Shown here: piece after piece, positions 17,175-25,842 of the stretch
Position numbering within the stretch: the stretch's first letter is position 1
Layout of the letters: each line of letters opens with the position of its first letter
Position numbers and translations under genes: made by a program
DNA from: JAOUGY01 sp963792365
GTDB taxonomy: Bacteria; Actinomycetota; Acidimicrobiia; Spongiisociales; ZC4RG35
DNA length: 64,000 nt
Reading direction: 5' to 3'
Assembly (NCBI GenBank): GCA_963792365.1
Contig: CAWBVW010000010.1
Coordinates: forward strand, 124,001-188,000
The notes under the pieces: generated by a model
What the model saw: the letters and a program-made list of their open reading frames with translations, nothing else
Databases searched by the model: none
What the model was told of the DNA's origin: nothing

Positions 17175-19295
17175 ATGAACCTTCAAATCCCCACTCTGCC
17201 CAACGCCGAGATTCAGGTCCCACGCTCGCTCGAGCGCCTGGTCGACCTCGCCTACAACCTGTGGTGGTCATGGCATGCGGAGGGACGCGACCTCTGGGTC
17301 CAGATCGATCCCGTCGGGTGGGAGGAGTATCACAACCCCATCGAGTTGCTGTCGTCGATCGACCCGATGCAGTGGCGCCAGATCGAGCAGGTGGAGGCGG
17401 TACACGACCGCTACCAGTCGGCGGTCCGCGAGTTCGACAAATACATGACCGCGCGGGAGACGTGGTACGACCGCCAACCCGACCAGCTCGAGGCGCCAGT
17501 CGCCTACCTGTGCACCGAGTTCGGGGTGCACGACTCGCTGCCGTTCTACTCGGGCGGTCTCGGCATCCTCGCCGGAGACCACACGAAATCTGCCAGCGAT
17601 CTGGGTGTCCCGCTCGTCGCCACGGGGCTGCTGTTCCGACGCGGCTATTTCCGCCAGGAAGTCGGGGTCGACGGGCATCAACAACACATCTACCCGCGGC
17701 TCGACCTCCGGCGGCTGCCGCTGCTTCCGGTGTCAGGAGGGACCGGGCAACTCAAGGTACCGATCGAGTTCCCGGGTCGGCAGGTGTACGCCGCAGTGTG
17801 GGTCTTGGATGTAGGTCGAGTTCCACTGCTGCTCCTCGACACCGACATCCCAGAGAACGATGTCGCAGACCGCTACATAACCCACCAGTTGTACGTCGCC
17901 GGCCGGGAGATGCGGTTCTGCCAAGAATTGGTGCTCGGAGTCGGTGCTGTGCGCGCCCTCGACGCCCTTGGCATCGAACCCGCGGTGTGGCATGTGAACG
18001 AAGGGCACTCCGCCATGAGCATGCTGGAACGCGCCGCCAACCACATCGAGGCCGGCGCCACGCTCGAGACCGCCACCGATCGGATTCGTTCCTCGACGGT
18101 CTTCACGCTCCACACCCCGGTTCCGGCAGGCAATGAGGTCTTCGACGCGTCCGTCGCACGAAAGCATCTCGGTCCGTGGGCCACCCGAATCGGGATCGGG
18201 ATGGAAGAGGTCATGGCACTCGCCTCCGACGGTGGAGATGGTCAACGATTCGACCTCGGCGCCATGGCCATCAGGTTCGCTTCGGTCGTCAACGGAGTGT
18301 CAAAACGTCACGGCGAGGTGGTGACCCGGGACTGGAAGCATCTGATCGGTCACGACGCCATCGCAGTCACGAACGGCGTCCACTCACCGACGTGGCTCGG
18401 ACGCAACGGGGCATCGATCCTGGTGCGGAACCTGGGACGATCGTGGCCGACGAGGCTCCTCGAACAACCCGAGGTGCTCGCCCGCGCCGAGGAGTTCTCC
18501 GACGATCTCATCTGGGGCGCCCACGAGAGCAGAAAGGCCATCTTCGTGCGGTTTGCGAGGGGCCGTTTGCGTCGGCAGCTGGCCCGACAAGGTGCCTCTC
18601 CCGACCAGCTTCGAGAGGTCGACACCATGCTGCCTCCCGAACGGCTGACGCTCGGGTTCGCCCGTCGGTTCGCCACCTACAAGCGAGCGACACTCATGTT
18701 CTCGGACTGGGATCGCTTGAAGGCGATCCTGACCGACGCCGACCGGCCGATCCAGATCGTGTTCGCCGGAAAGGCACATCCGGCGGATCAACACGGACAG
18801 GCGTTCATTCGCCAGATCGTCGAGTTGGCACGTGCCGAGGACTTCCACGGCCACGTTCACTTCATCGAGGACTACGACGCCCGCATCGCCCGATTCATGG
18901 TTCAAGGCGTCGACGTCTGGGTGAACAACCCGAGACCTCCGATGGAGGCTTCGGGCACGTCGGGCATGAAGGCAGCGATCAACGGTTCGCTGAACCTGTC
19001 GGTGCTCGATGGCTGGTGGCTCGAGGGCTACAACGGCTCCAACGGTTGGGCCTTCGGCTCCGCCGAGTCGAACGACGACTGGGGTGCCGCGGACCACGCC
19101 GACGCCACGTCGTTCTACGAGATCCTGGGCGACCAGGTGGCGCCACTCTTCTACGACCGCAACGCCGACGGCATCCCGGAGGGGTGGGTTGCCTACATGC
19201 GGGAGTCGATCGTGTCGACGCTGTTGCAGTTCTCGACGCATCGAATGGTGGCGGACTACTACCGCGAGGGGTATCTGCCGTTGTCGATGCGCTGA
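17175..19295 (+). CDS. glgP: Alpha-glucan (glycogen/maltodextrin) phosphorylase
   Basis: Phosphorolyses alpha-1,4-glucans to glucose-1-phosphate. The 706-aa protein belongs to the shorter GT35 type common in actinobacteria and archaea. The N-terminus has AYNLWWSWH, the active-site region has SGGLGILAGDH, and the PLP lysine is K599 in EASGTSGMKAA. GAGG seven bases before the ATG supports the start. It is divergent from ilvD across 104 bases and convergent with queG seven bases after its stop. Confidence 0.92.
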   Translation: MNLQIPTLPNAEIQVPRSLERLVDLAYNLWWSWHAEGRDLWVQIDPVGWEEYHNPIELLSSIDPMQWRQIEQVEAVHDRYQSAVREFDKYMTARETWYDRQPDQLEAPVAYLCTEFGVHDSLPFYSGGLGILAGDHTKSASDLGVPLVATGLLFRRGYFRQEVGVDGHQQHIYPRLDLRRLPLLPVSGGTGQLKVPIEFPGRQVYAAVWVLDVGRVPLLLLDTDIPENDVADRYITHQLYVAGREMRFCQELVLGVGAVRALDALGIEPAVWHVNEGHSAMSMLERAANHIEAGATLETATDRIRSSTVFTLHTPVPAGNEVFDASVARKHLGPWATRIGIGMEEVMALASDGGDGQRFDLGAMAIRFASVVNGVSKRHGEVVTRDWKHLIGHDAIAVTNGVHSPTWLGRNGASILVRNLGRSWPTRLLEQPEVLARAEEFSDDLIWGAHESRKAIFVRFARGRLRRQLARQGASPDQLREVDTMLPPERLTLGFARRFATYKRATLMFSDWDRLKAILTDADRPIQIVFAGKAHPADQHGQAFIRQIVELARAEDFHGHVHFIEDYDARIARFMVQGVDVWVNNPRPPMEASGTSGMKAAINGSLNLSVLDGWWLEGYNGSNGWAFGSAESNDDWGAADHADATSFYEILGDQVAPLFYDRNADGIPEGWVAYMRESIVSTLLQFSTHRMVADYYREGYLPLSMR

Positions 19296-19302
19296 TTCCG
19301 AC

Positions 19303-20322
19303 TCAGGGTGTGAGCCGTTCGAATGCCCACCTGGCGTGCTCGACGAGGATCGGGTCTTCGTGCTCGGTGTATGGGCGCACCACCTCGATGAGGTCCCTTC
19401 GACCGGAGTTTCCGGCGGCGACCAGTGCGTTGCGTCTCAACACACCTGGCCGGCGCCTCGGTAGGTAGAAGCGGTCGAAGGCTTCGAGCAACTCGTCATC
19501 CTCGGCGTTCAAGACCCATGCGATGTCGACCTGTCCCCGGTGTTCACCGCTGCGCTGGAGCAACCTCACACCGGGGGGACACGCGTCGAGGCAGTCATCG
19601 CAGCCGTACAGCCGGTCGCCCATGGCGTCGCGGAACTCCTCTGGGATCGCACCGGGGAGTTGCGCCAGGGCGGCGAGGCACCTTCGCGCATCGAGAACTC
19701 CAGGTGCCACCAGAGCCCCGGTCGGGCACGCCGGGATGCAGGCAGAACACGTCCCGCAGTCGCGTGTCATCGGCGACGTGACGGCGATGTCGGCGTCGGT
19801 GACCACTGAACCGAGCAGCATCCACGGTCCTTGTCCAGGCGCCAGGACCATCGTGTTCTTCCCCCACCATCCGACACCCGCACGCACTGCCGCCGCTCGA
19901 TCCACCAGCCGATTGTCGTCGACCAAGACCTCCGCTCGGAATCCTGCGTCGCGCAAACTCCCGGCGACAACTTCCAATGGTTCCCGCAGCGGACCGTAGA
20001 AGTCGTCGACCGCGAACCGGGCGATCCGAGCCGTGCCTGGTCGGTCCGGGTCGGGACTCCCCGCCTCAGGCAGATAAGTCCGGCCTACCGCGAACAGCCG
20101 CTCGGCCCACGGGAACGACACGCGCACGTCGGTGGCTCGCTCCGGGTGGTTGAACGTGAAGGTGAGTCCGCCGTGGAGGTCGTCACGCTTGCGTCGTTCG
20201 ATCGTGTCGCGCGTGTCGGTGAAAGGGTCGGCACCGGTCACGCCGATGCGGTCGGCGCCTGCCTTCAGAGCCAACGACTCCAGATGGCGGAGCCTTTCTG
20301 TCGGAGTGGCCGGGAGGATCAC
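19303..20322 (-). CDS. queG: Epoxyqueuosine reductase
   Basis: Last step of queuosine tRNA modification, a cobalamin- and iron-sulfur-dependent reduction of epoxyqueuosine. The 339-aa protein has two [4Fe-4S] sites: DCGTCSACIPACPTGAL, and YGCDDCLDACPPG further on. The nucleotide-side motif GVGWWGKNTMVL and a C-terminal HEAT-like tail (LRRNALVAAGNSG) complete the QueG layout. No other que gene is in this window. Confidence 0.92.
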   Translation of the reverse strand: MILPATPTERLRHLESLALKAGADRIGVTGADPFTDTRDTIERRKRDDLHGGLTFTFNHPERATDVRVSFPWAERLFAVGRTYLPEAGSPDPDRPGTARIARFAVDDFYGPLREPLEVVAGSLRDAGFRAEVLVDDNRLVDRAAAVRAGVGWWGKNTMVLAPGQGPWMLLGSVVTDADIAVTSPMTRDCGTCSACIPACPTGALVAPGVLDARRCLAALAQLPGAIPEEFRDAMGDRLYGCDDCLDACPPGVRLLQRSGEHRGQVDIAWVLNAEDDELLEAFDRFYLPRRRPGVLRRNALVAAGNSGRRDLIEVVRPYTEHEDPILVEHARWAFERLTP

Positions 20323-20405
20323 AGCACGAGCGTAGGACGGCGGGCGATCGTGGGAACCGAAGGGCGGGGAGGTGGCGTCAAACCATCAATGCGACAGGGA
20401 GGAAG

Positions 20406-21815
20406 ATGGTGGCTGGACCACGTTGGAAAATGCTCATCCCACTGCTGGCCCTGCTCGGCCTGGTCGTCTCCGCATGCTCGGCCGGCGACAGCGCAACCGA
20501 GACGACGGTCGCCGGAGCTACAGATCTCGATCGTCAGGCGCTCACCCGGGCGGCGGAGGAGGCGGCCTCCACCGGCACCACGGCAGCATCTGCCCCTGCA
20601 GAGGAACCGGCAACAGACGAGTCGTACGGTGCCGACGTCACCCCATCCGAGAACGCCGGGAACGGTGGTGTCGACCCGGTTCTCAACGGTCCCGTGGACA
20701 TCGGACGCGACATCATCTTCACCGCCGACATCACCCTTGCCGTACCCGACGTAGCCGAAGCCGGGGCTCGAGCAGCCCGCGTGATCGAGCGATTCGGCGG
20801 CCTTGTGTTCGGCCAGGAGACGACCGGTGGCAACCGTCCGCGTACCATCCTCACCTTCAAGGTCCTTCCCGAGGATTTCCAGGCAGTCCTCTCCGAGCTG
20901 GGGTCGATTGGCGAGATCCGCAACCAGAACGTGTCCGCCAACGACGTGACCGAACGGGTCGTCGACCTTCGCAGCAGGATCACGACGGCTGAAGCCAGTG
21001 TCACCCGGCTACGCAGTTTCCTCGAGAACGCTCAGGATCTGGACACGATCGCCTCCCTCGAGAACCAACTCCTGCAGCGGGAAACAGACCTCGAGACGCT
21101 GCGCGGTCAGCTCCGAACGCTGGAGAATCAGGTGTCGCTGGCGACGATTGTGATGACCATCACCGAGGCTCGGATCGAGCCCGGGATCGTGGCCGAGTCG
21201 ACGTTCTATCCGGGCCACGACGACGGAGGCTTCGCCTGCCCCGGCGCCACGACCCTCACCGTCGAGACCGGCGACGACTTCACGGCGTGCTTCTTCATCA
21301 GCAACTCAGGCGACACCCCCCTAGCCGAGCTCACGCTCGTCGACTCGGTGCTCGGCATCGCCCTCGACGATTTGACACCGGTGTTCGGCGACCCCACGGC
21401 GGTCCTCCTGCCAGGTGAATCGCTCATGTTGAGCTACGAAGCCACAGCCGACGCCAACCTGCGGACACGCACAACCGTCACCGGCGTGCCCGCAGACGCC
21501 GATGGCGTGGCGCTCGACGAGCGCCCGGTGGCCTCGACCGTCACCGCTGCGGTTCAGACGGTTCCCCCAGAGGGCATCGCAGATTTCGGCGAAGGGCTCG
21601 CCGCAAGCTGGCAACTGCTGCTCTCGCTCGGTCGGGCGGCGCTGCTGGTCGTCGCCTGGGTGCTCCCGTTCTCGTGGCTGGTGATCGTCGGCTGGTGGCT
21701 GTGGCGTCGTGGCCGGCGCCAACCCGCAGGGCGCGCACCGAATTCCAGCTTCACGCACGACGATGCCACCTCCGGCGCCGCTCCCACCCCGGAGGAAGAG
21801 CCAACGCCGGTGTGA
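20406..21815 (+). CDS. DUF4349 lipoprotein with C-terminal membrane anchor
   Basis: A 469-aa protein with a lipoprotein signal ending LVVSAC (lipidated C24). A Thr/Ala/Glu-rich linker follows, then the DUF4349 domain from about 95 to 260. That domain contains a coiled coil (TRLRSFLENAQDLDTIASLE and following heptads). A beta-rich domain with two cysteines lies at 260-380, and a transmembrane helix at about 415-440 precedes a basic tail. GGAGG precedes the ATG. DUF4349 proteins are cell-surface, of unknown function. Confidence 0.85.
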   Translation: MVAGPRWKMLIPLLALLGLVVSACSAGDSATETTVAGATDLDRQALTRAAEEAASTGTTAASAPAEEPATDESYGADVTPSENAGNGGVDPVLNGPVDIGRDIIFTADITLAVPDVAEAGARAARVIERFGGLVFGQETTGGNRPRTILTFKVLPEDFQAVLSELGSIGEIRNQNVSANDVTERVVDLRSRITTAEASVTRLRSFLENAQDLDTIASLENQLLQRETDLETLRGQLRTLENQVSLATIVMTITEARIEPGIVAESTFYPGHDDGGFACPGATTLTVETGDDFTACFFISNSGDTPLAELTLVDSVLGIALDDLTPVFGDPTAVLLPGESLMLSYEATADANLRTRTTVTGVPADADGVALDERPVASTVTAAVQTVPPEGIADFGEGLAASWQLLLSLGRAALLVVAWVLPFSWLVIVGWWLWRRGRRQPAGRAPNSSFTHDDATSGAAPTPEEEPTPV

Positions 21816-21817
21816 AC

Positions 21818-22021
21818 TCACCCTGCGGCTGCCTCCGGCGGATCTCCACGACCCGGCAGCAGCCGCAACCTGGGCACCAATCCGGCATCGGCGAGCGCAT
21901 CGATGGCGGACTTCTCATCGGCATCGACATCGAGCGGACCCAGCGACACGAACGCCATGACCACGCAATCGTCACACGCCGATGTGTTCTTCATCACGCA
22001 GCAGTCACAATCGATCAACAT
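21818..22021 (-). CDS. Small Cys-rich actinobacterial protein
   Basis: A 67-aa protein starting MLIDCDCCVMKNTSACDDC: five cysteines in two CxxC-like clusters near the N-terminus, then a helical tail (ALADAGLVPRLRLLPG). This layout recurs as a small conserved protein in many actinomycetes, of unknown function and probably metal binding. It is convergent with the DUF4349 gene, two bases apart. I place the start at 22021 because the upstream extension has no sensible composition. Confidence 0.7.
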   Translation of the reverse strand: MLIDCDCCVMKNTSACDDCVVMAFVSLGPLDVDADEKSAIDALADAGLVPRLRLLPGRGDPPEAAAG

Positions 22022-22057
22022 GGCACAAAGGTATCGGGCGGGTGTGACAGATTGCAT

Positions 22058-22092
22058 CTTGGGTCTCGGGTCTCGGGTCTTTCGTGATACGT
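22058..22092. repeat. Heptad repeats upstream of the ilvB promoter
   Basis: Consecutive 7-bp units CTTGGGT, CTCGGGT, CTCGGGT, CTTTCGT and GATACGT, in GTC phase GTCTCGG/GTCTTTC. They closely resemble the heptads at 6485. They lie about 35 bases upstream of the inferred -35 region of ilvB, so are outside the core promoter. Confidence 0.55.
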
Positions 22093-22127
22093 CGTGCACC
22101 GGGGTCCGAGTACCTGGCGAGAGAACG

Positions 22128-22156
22128 TTTCGGGCCCCAGGATGCTCTGCTATCAT
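22128..22156 (+). promoter_or_regulatory. ilvB leader promoter
   Basis: TATCAT at 22151-22156 is a good -10 element. With a 17-bp spacer the -35 region is TTTCGG at 22128-22133, a weak match. Transcription would start within a few bases of the leader ATG at 22166, giving a leaderless or near-leaderless transcript, common in actinobacteria. Confidence 0.6.
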
Positions 22157-22165
22157 CGCCTTTCG

Positions 22166-22192
22166 ATGTCGACCATTCTCGTACTTTCGTAG
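22166..22192 (+). CDS. ilv leader peptide (attenuation)
   Basis: An eight-codon reading frame, Met-Ser-Thr-Ile-Leu-Val-Leu-Ser, ending in TAG at 22190-22192. Four consecutive codons specify the three branched-chain amino acids, and the frame sits immediately upstream of an intrinsic terminator and the ilvBNC genes. This is the classical arrangement for ribosome-mediated attenuation. The -10 element ends nine bases before the ATG and no ribosome site exists, so it is probably translated from a leaderless mRNA. It is too short for ordinary gene calling. Confidence 0.8.
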   Translation: MSTILVLS

Positions 22193-22222
22193 CGCTCACG
22201 CCCCCAAGACCGGCGTGTGCGC
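22192..22222 (+). promoter_or_regulatory. Leader hairpin overlapping the leader-peptide stop codon
   Basis: GCGCTCACGCC (22192-22202) pairs with GGCGTGTGCGC (22212-22222) with one T-T mismatch and a 9-nt loop. Its 5' arm begins at the last base of the leader stop codon. A ribosome at the stop would block it, while one stalled on the Ile-Leu-Val-Leu codons could leave it free. It is a candidate pause or anti-terminator hairpin; I did not find a clear alternative pairing with the terminator arm by eye. Confidence 0.6.
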
Positions 22223-22229
22223 TCGTGTG

Positions 22230-22253
22230 ACCCTCCCGAACGGGAGGGTTTTT
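22230..22253 (+). terminator. Rho-independent attenuator before ilvB
   Basis: ACCCTCCCG (22230-22238) pairs perfectly with CGGGAGGGT (22241-22249), followed by TTTTT over 22249-22253. It lies between the leader peptide and the ilvB ATG at 22322, with no gene end for it to serve, so it is an attenuator rather than an operon terminator. Confidence 0.85.
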
Positions 22254-22321
22254 CATATCCGAAGCACGAGGCACAAGAAGATCGGGGCCACGGCCCCGCG
22301 ATTGACCATCCGAGGCACACC

Positions 22322-24046
22322 ATGACCACCATGACCGGAGCCCACGCACTCATCAAGACCCTCGAGCACGAAGGCGTCGAGGTGGCATTCGGAGTACCGG
22401 GCGGGGCGATCCTGCCCGCCTACGACCCGATCCTCGACAGCCCGATCCGACACATCCTCGCCCGGCACGAGCAGGGTGCGGGCCACATGGCCGAGGGGTA
22501 CGCCTGGGCGACCGGACGAGTGGGCGTGTGCATCGCAACCTCGGGCCCCGGAGCGACCAATCTCGTCACACCGCTGGCCGACGCTCTCATGGACTCGGTA
22601 CCGATGGTGGCGATCACCGGCCAGGTGCCCACCGGCGCCGTCGGAAACGACGCCTTCCAGGAGGCCTACACCACCGGTATCACGATGCCGGCCACGAAGC
22701 ACAATTACTTCGTGACGGATGCGGATGAGATCCCCAACATCGTTCACGAAGCGTTTCACATCGCCTCGACGGGACGTCCTGGGCCGGTACTGATCGACCT
22801 TCCCAAGGACATCCTCAACGCCCCCGTCACCTGGCGGGCACCGGTCGACCTGAACCTTCCCGGCTACAAGCCCACCGTCGAAGGCCACCCGCTTCGCGTA
22901 CGTGAGGCCGTCGAGCTGATAGCCGGGGCCGAGCGGCCGGTTCTCTACGTGGGTGGGGGCATCATCAAGGCGAACGCCGCCGACGCGCTCCGCCGCTTCG
23001 CCGAGATGGTCGATGTTCCCGTCACGACCACGCTCATGGGTCGCGGTGCGTTCCCCGACTCGCATCCCCTCGCCATGGGAATGCCCGGCATGCACGGAAC
23101 CTATGCCGCGATCACGTCGATCCAGAAGGCGGATCTCCTGATCTCCATCGGCGTCCGATTCGACGACAGGGTCACCGGCAATCCAGCAAGCTTCGCACCG
23201 CACGCCCGGGTGATCCACGTCGACGTCGACCCTGCCGAGATCGGCAAGGTTCGAGTTCCCGAAGTCCCTATCGTCGGCGATGCCGGGGCGGTGCTGGCAC
23301 AGCTCATCGAAGCATGGGGCGAGCGGGCGACGCCGGACCGGACCGCCTGGCTCGACGTAATACGTGGGTGGCAGCGGGAGTATCCGCTGAACTACGACCA
23401 GACACCCGATGGTCCGATAAAACCGCAGTACGTCGTCGAGGAGTTGCACCGGATCACCGGCGGTGACGCGATCGTCGTCTCCGGGGTCGGCCAACACCAG
23501 ATGTGGGCGTCGCAGTTCTGGAAGTTCGAGGACCCACGCCGATGGATCAATTCGGGCGGGTTGGGCACCATGGGCTTCGCCGTGCCGGCGGCGATCGGCG
23601 CCAAGGCGGGCAAGCCCGACGACCTGGTCTACGCAATCGATGGAGACGGCTGTTTCCAGATGACCAGCCAAGAACTGATCACTGCGGCAGCCGAAGGAAT
23701 CCCGGTCAAGATCGCCGTGATGAACAACGGCGTCCACGGCATGGTGACCCAGTGGCAGCGCCTCTTCTACAACAACCGCTTCTCGGGCTCCCAACTCGGA
23801 AACGTGGTCGACTACGTGAAGCTGGCCGAAGCCATGGGCTGTGTCGGGCTGCGGGCCGAGAGTCCCGACGAGGTGGCACCGACCATCGAGAAGTCCCTGT
23901 CGATCGACGATCGGCCCGTGGTGGTCGACTTCGTCGTCGACCCGGAGGAGATGGTCTTCCCGATGGTCCCCGCCGGCGGATCGAACGACGAGGTCATCCT
24001 CGGGCCGTCGGACAGGGTCATCTCCCCCGCATCGGACCTGCCATGA
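22322..24046 (+). CDS. ilvB: Acetolactate synthase, catalytic subunit
   Basis: TPP enzyme that condenses pyruvate with pyruvate or 2-oxobutyrate, the committed step of Val, Leu and Ile synthesis. The 574-aa protein has catalytic E50 (RHEQGAGHMAEG) and the TPP motif beginning GDG at 441-443 and ending MNN. FAD-domain motifs lie between. The ATG at 22322 (MTTMTGAHAL) has CGAGG seven bases upstream; MTG at 22331 is an alternative start. It is the first structural gene after the attenuator. Confidence 0.96.
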   Translation: MTTMTGAHALIKTLEHEGVEVAFGVPGGAILPAYDPILDSPIRHILARHEQGAGHMAEGYAWATGRVGVCIATSGPGATNLVTPLADALMDSVPMVAITGQVPTGAVGNDAFQEAYTTGITMPATKHNYFVTDADEIPNIVHEAFHIASTGRPGPVLIDLPKDILNAPVTWRAPVDLNLPGYKPTVEGHPLRVREAVELIAGAERPVLYVGGGIIKANAADALRRFAEMVDVPVTTTLMGRGAFPDSHPLAMGMPGMHGTYAAITSIQKADLLISIGVRFDDRVTGNPASFAPHARVIHVDVDPAEIGKVRVPEVPIVGDAGAVLAQLIEAWGERATPDRTAWLDVIRGWQREYPLNYDQTPDGPIKPQYVVEELHRITGGDAIVVSGVGQHQMWASQFWKFEDPRRWINSGGLGTMGFAVPAAIGAKAGKPDDLVYAIDGDGCFQMTSQELITAAAEGIPVKIAVMNNGVHGMVTQWQRLFYNNRFSGSQLGNVVDYVKLAEAMGCVGLRAESPDEVAPTIEKSLSIDDRPVVVDFVVDPEEMVFPMVPAGGSNDEVILGPSDRVISPASDLP

Positions 24047-24050
24047 CCGG

Positions 24051-24130
24051 TCACCAGTCACCAGTCGCCAGTCACCTGTCGATGTGCCGATTGCTCCGGG
24101 CCGGAGACCGGAGACCGGAGACCGGAGACC
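24051..24130. repeat. Paired heptad element between ilvB and ilvN
   Basis: The left arm has four units TCACCAG, TCACCAG, TCGCCAG and TCACCTG (24051-24078). The right arm has four units CCGGAGA (24101-24128). The right arm's reverse complement (TCTCCGG) resembles the left arm, so the two could form an imperfect stem around a 22-base spacer. The right arm ends seven bases before the AGGAGGT ribosome site of ilvN, so it could influence ilvN translation. Confidence 0.65.
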
Positions 24131-24149
24131 AGACCCAGGAGGTCACATC

Positions 24150-24653
24150 ATGAACCACACCCTCTCCGTCTTGGTTGAGGACAAACCCGGCGTCCTTGCC
24201 CGGGTGTCGTCGCTGCTGGCTCGTCGAGGCTTCAACATCCATTCGCTGGCGGTCGGGCCCTCCCACGAGGAGGGGATGTCGAAGATGACGGTCGTCGTCG
24301 AGGCACCCGAGCTCGAACAGGTCAAGAAACAGCTCCACAAGCTGGTCAACGTGGTGAAGATCACCGAATTGGACCCGGCTCAGTCGATCGAGCGCGAAGT
24401 GATACTGGTCCGGGTCTCCGCTGCCCCTGGACGGCGGTCGGAGGTTCTCGAGATCGCCTCCATCTTCAAGGCCGTCACCGTGGATGTCGGCCACAACTCG
24501 ATGTGTTTCCAAGTCTCGGGCGAGCCTGCCAAGATCAACGACTTCCTGGAACTGGTCCGGCCGCATGGCGTGATCGATCTGGTCAAGTCGGGTCGCATTG
24601 CGCTTGCACGGGACACCAAGGGCAAGCACGCGAAACTGCGGGCGGTCAACTAA
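24150..24653 (+). CDS. ilvN: Acetolactate synthase, regulatory subunit
   Basis: A 167-aa subunit that binds valine and confers feedback inhibition on IlvB. The N-terminal ACT domain reads LSVLVEDKPGVLARVSSL and GFNIHSLAVGP; the C-terminal ALS_ss domain contains ILVRVSAAPGRRSEVLEIA. The ATG at 24150 follows a strong AGGAGGT (24137-24143). The longer open frame upstream runs through ilvB and the repeats and is not the gene. Confidence 0.95.
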   Translation: MNHTLSVLVEDKPGVLARVSSLLARRGFNIHSLAVGPSHEEGMSKMTVVVEAPELEQVKKQLHKLVNVVKITELDPAQSIEREVILVRVSAAPGRRSEVLEIASIFKAVTVDVGHNSMCFQVSGEPAKINDFLELVRPHGVIDLVKSGRIALARDTKGKHAKLRAVN

Positions 24654-24692
24654 GAACACGCTCGGCACCGAGCGTCACAGAGGAGCACATCG

Positions 24693-25700
24693 ATGGCGAC
24701 GATCTACTACGAGAGCGACTGCAACCCGGCCCTCATCAAGGACCGCAAGGTGGCGATCATCGGCTACGGCAGCCAGGGCCACGCCCATGCCAACAACTTG
24801 CGGGAGTCTGGGGTCGAGGTGGGGGTCGGCCTCCGACCCGGTTCGGCCAGCCGCCAGGAAGCAGAAGACGCCGGCCTCACCGTGATGGATGTGGGCGCCG
24901 CAGCCGAGTGGGCGGACGTCATCATGATGCTCGTCCCCGACCAGCACATGGCCAAGATCTACGACGCCGAGATCGCAGAGCACATCCGCTCGGGCAAGTC
25001 GCTCATGTTCGCCCACGGCTTCAACATCCACTTCGGCGCAATCACACCACCGGAGGGTGTTGACGTTCTGATGATCGCACCCAAGGGCCCCGGGCATCTG
25101 GTGCGCCGTACCTACACCGAAGGTTCCGGTGTCCCCGCCCTGATCGCCGTGCACCAGGATGCAACCGGTACGGCACATGCGCTCGGACTCTCCTACGCCT
25201 GGGGCATCGGGAGTGCCAGGGCCGGTGTGCTCGAGACCACTTTCAAGGAGGAGACGGAGACCGATCTGTTCGGCGAACAGGTCATTCTGTGCGGCGGCGT
25301 CGGCCACCTCATCCAACAAGCCTTCGAGACCCTGGTGGAAGCCGGGTACCAGCCCGAGTCGGCCTATTTCGAGACGCTGCACGAACTGAAGCTCATCGTC
25401 GACCTTCTGTACGAAGGCGGCCTGAGCTGGATGCGGTACTCGATCTCTGACACCGCCGAATACGGCGACTACACCCGTGGCCCACGGGTGGTGACCGACT
25501 CCACCCGTCAGGTTCTCAAGGACATCCTGGGCGAGATACAGTCCGGCGAGTTCGCCCGCGAGTGGCTCGACGAAGCCGGCGAAGGTGCCCCGAACCTGCT
25601 TGCGAGACGGGCCGCCGGCCGCAGCCATCAGATCGAGAAGGTCGGCTCCGAGCTCCGCAACATGATGCCCTTCCTGACGCCCAAGGTACCGCCGAAGTGA
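24693..25700 (+). CDS. ilvC: Ketol-acid reductoisomerase
   Basis: Mg- and NADPH-dependent isomerase-reductase, second step of branched-chain synthesis. The 335-aa class I enzyme has nucleotide site GYGSQG (24-29), catalytic H108 and K131 (APKGPGH), metal ligands D191 and E195 (TDLFGEQ) and a C-terminal knotted domain. The cofactor loop RPGSASRQEAE is of the NADPH-preferring type. It is 39 bases after ilvN with GAGGAG before its ATG. Confidence 0.96.
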   Translation: MATIYYESDCNPALIKDRKVAIIGYGSQGHAHANNLRESGVEVGVGLRPGSASRQEAEDAGLTVMDVGAAAEWADVIMMLVPDQHMAKIYDAEIAEHIRSGKSLMFAHGFNIHFGAITPPEGVDVLMIAPKGPGHLVRRTYTEGSGVPALIAVHQDATGTAHALGLSYAWGIGSARAGVLETTFKEETETDLFGEQVILCGGVGHLIQQAFETLVEAGYQPESAYFETLHELKLIVDLLYEGGLSWMRYSISDTAEYGDYTRGPRVVTDSTRQVLKDILGEIQSGEFAREWLDEAGEGAPNLLARRAAGRSHQIEKVGSELRNMMPFLTPKVPPK

Positions 25701-25705
25701 TCCGA

Positions 25706-25838
25706 TCCCCGGTCACCAGTCACCAGTCGCGTGTTCGCGGATCGGCCGGCGGTCTCCTCGCTCTTCGGTAGCCGGGCGGGCGGCAGCCCGACCCGGCGAT
25801 CTGGCTTGGACCGGAGACTGGAGACTGGAGACTGGAGA
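25706..25838. repeat. Paired heptad element between ilvC and leuA
   Basis: The left arm is TCCCCGG, TCACCAG, TCACCAG and TCGCGTG (25706-25733). The right arm is CCGGAGA then three CTGGAGA (25811-25838). A central GC hairpin pairs GCCGGG with CCCGGC and GGGC with GCCC around GGCA. The right arm ends four bases before the leuA ATG, so its GGAGA words occupy the ribosome-binding position. Confidence 0.65.
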
Positions 25839-25842
25839 CACC

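Noticed and set aside
22253..24061. 602-codon open frame on the minus strand opposite ilvB
   Set aside because: It mirrors ilvB codon structure; high GC makes long antisense frames common, and no domain is visible.
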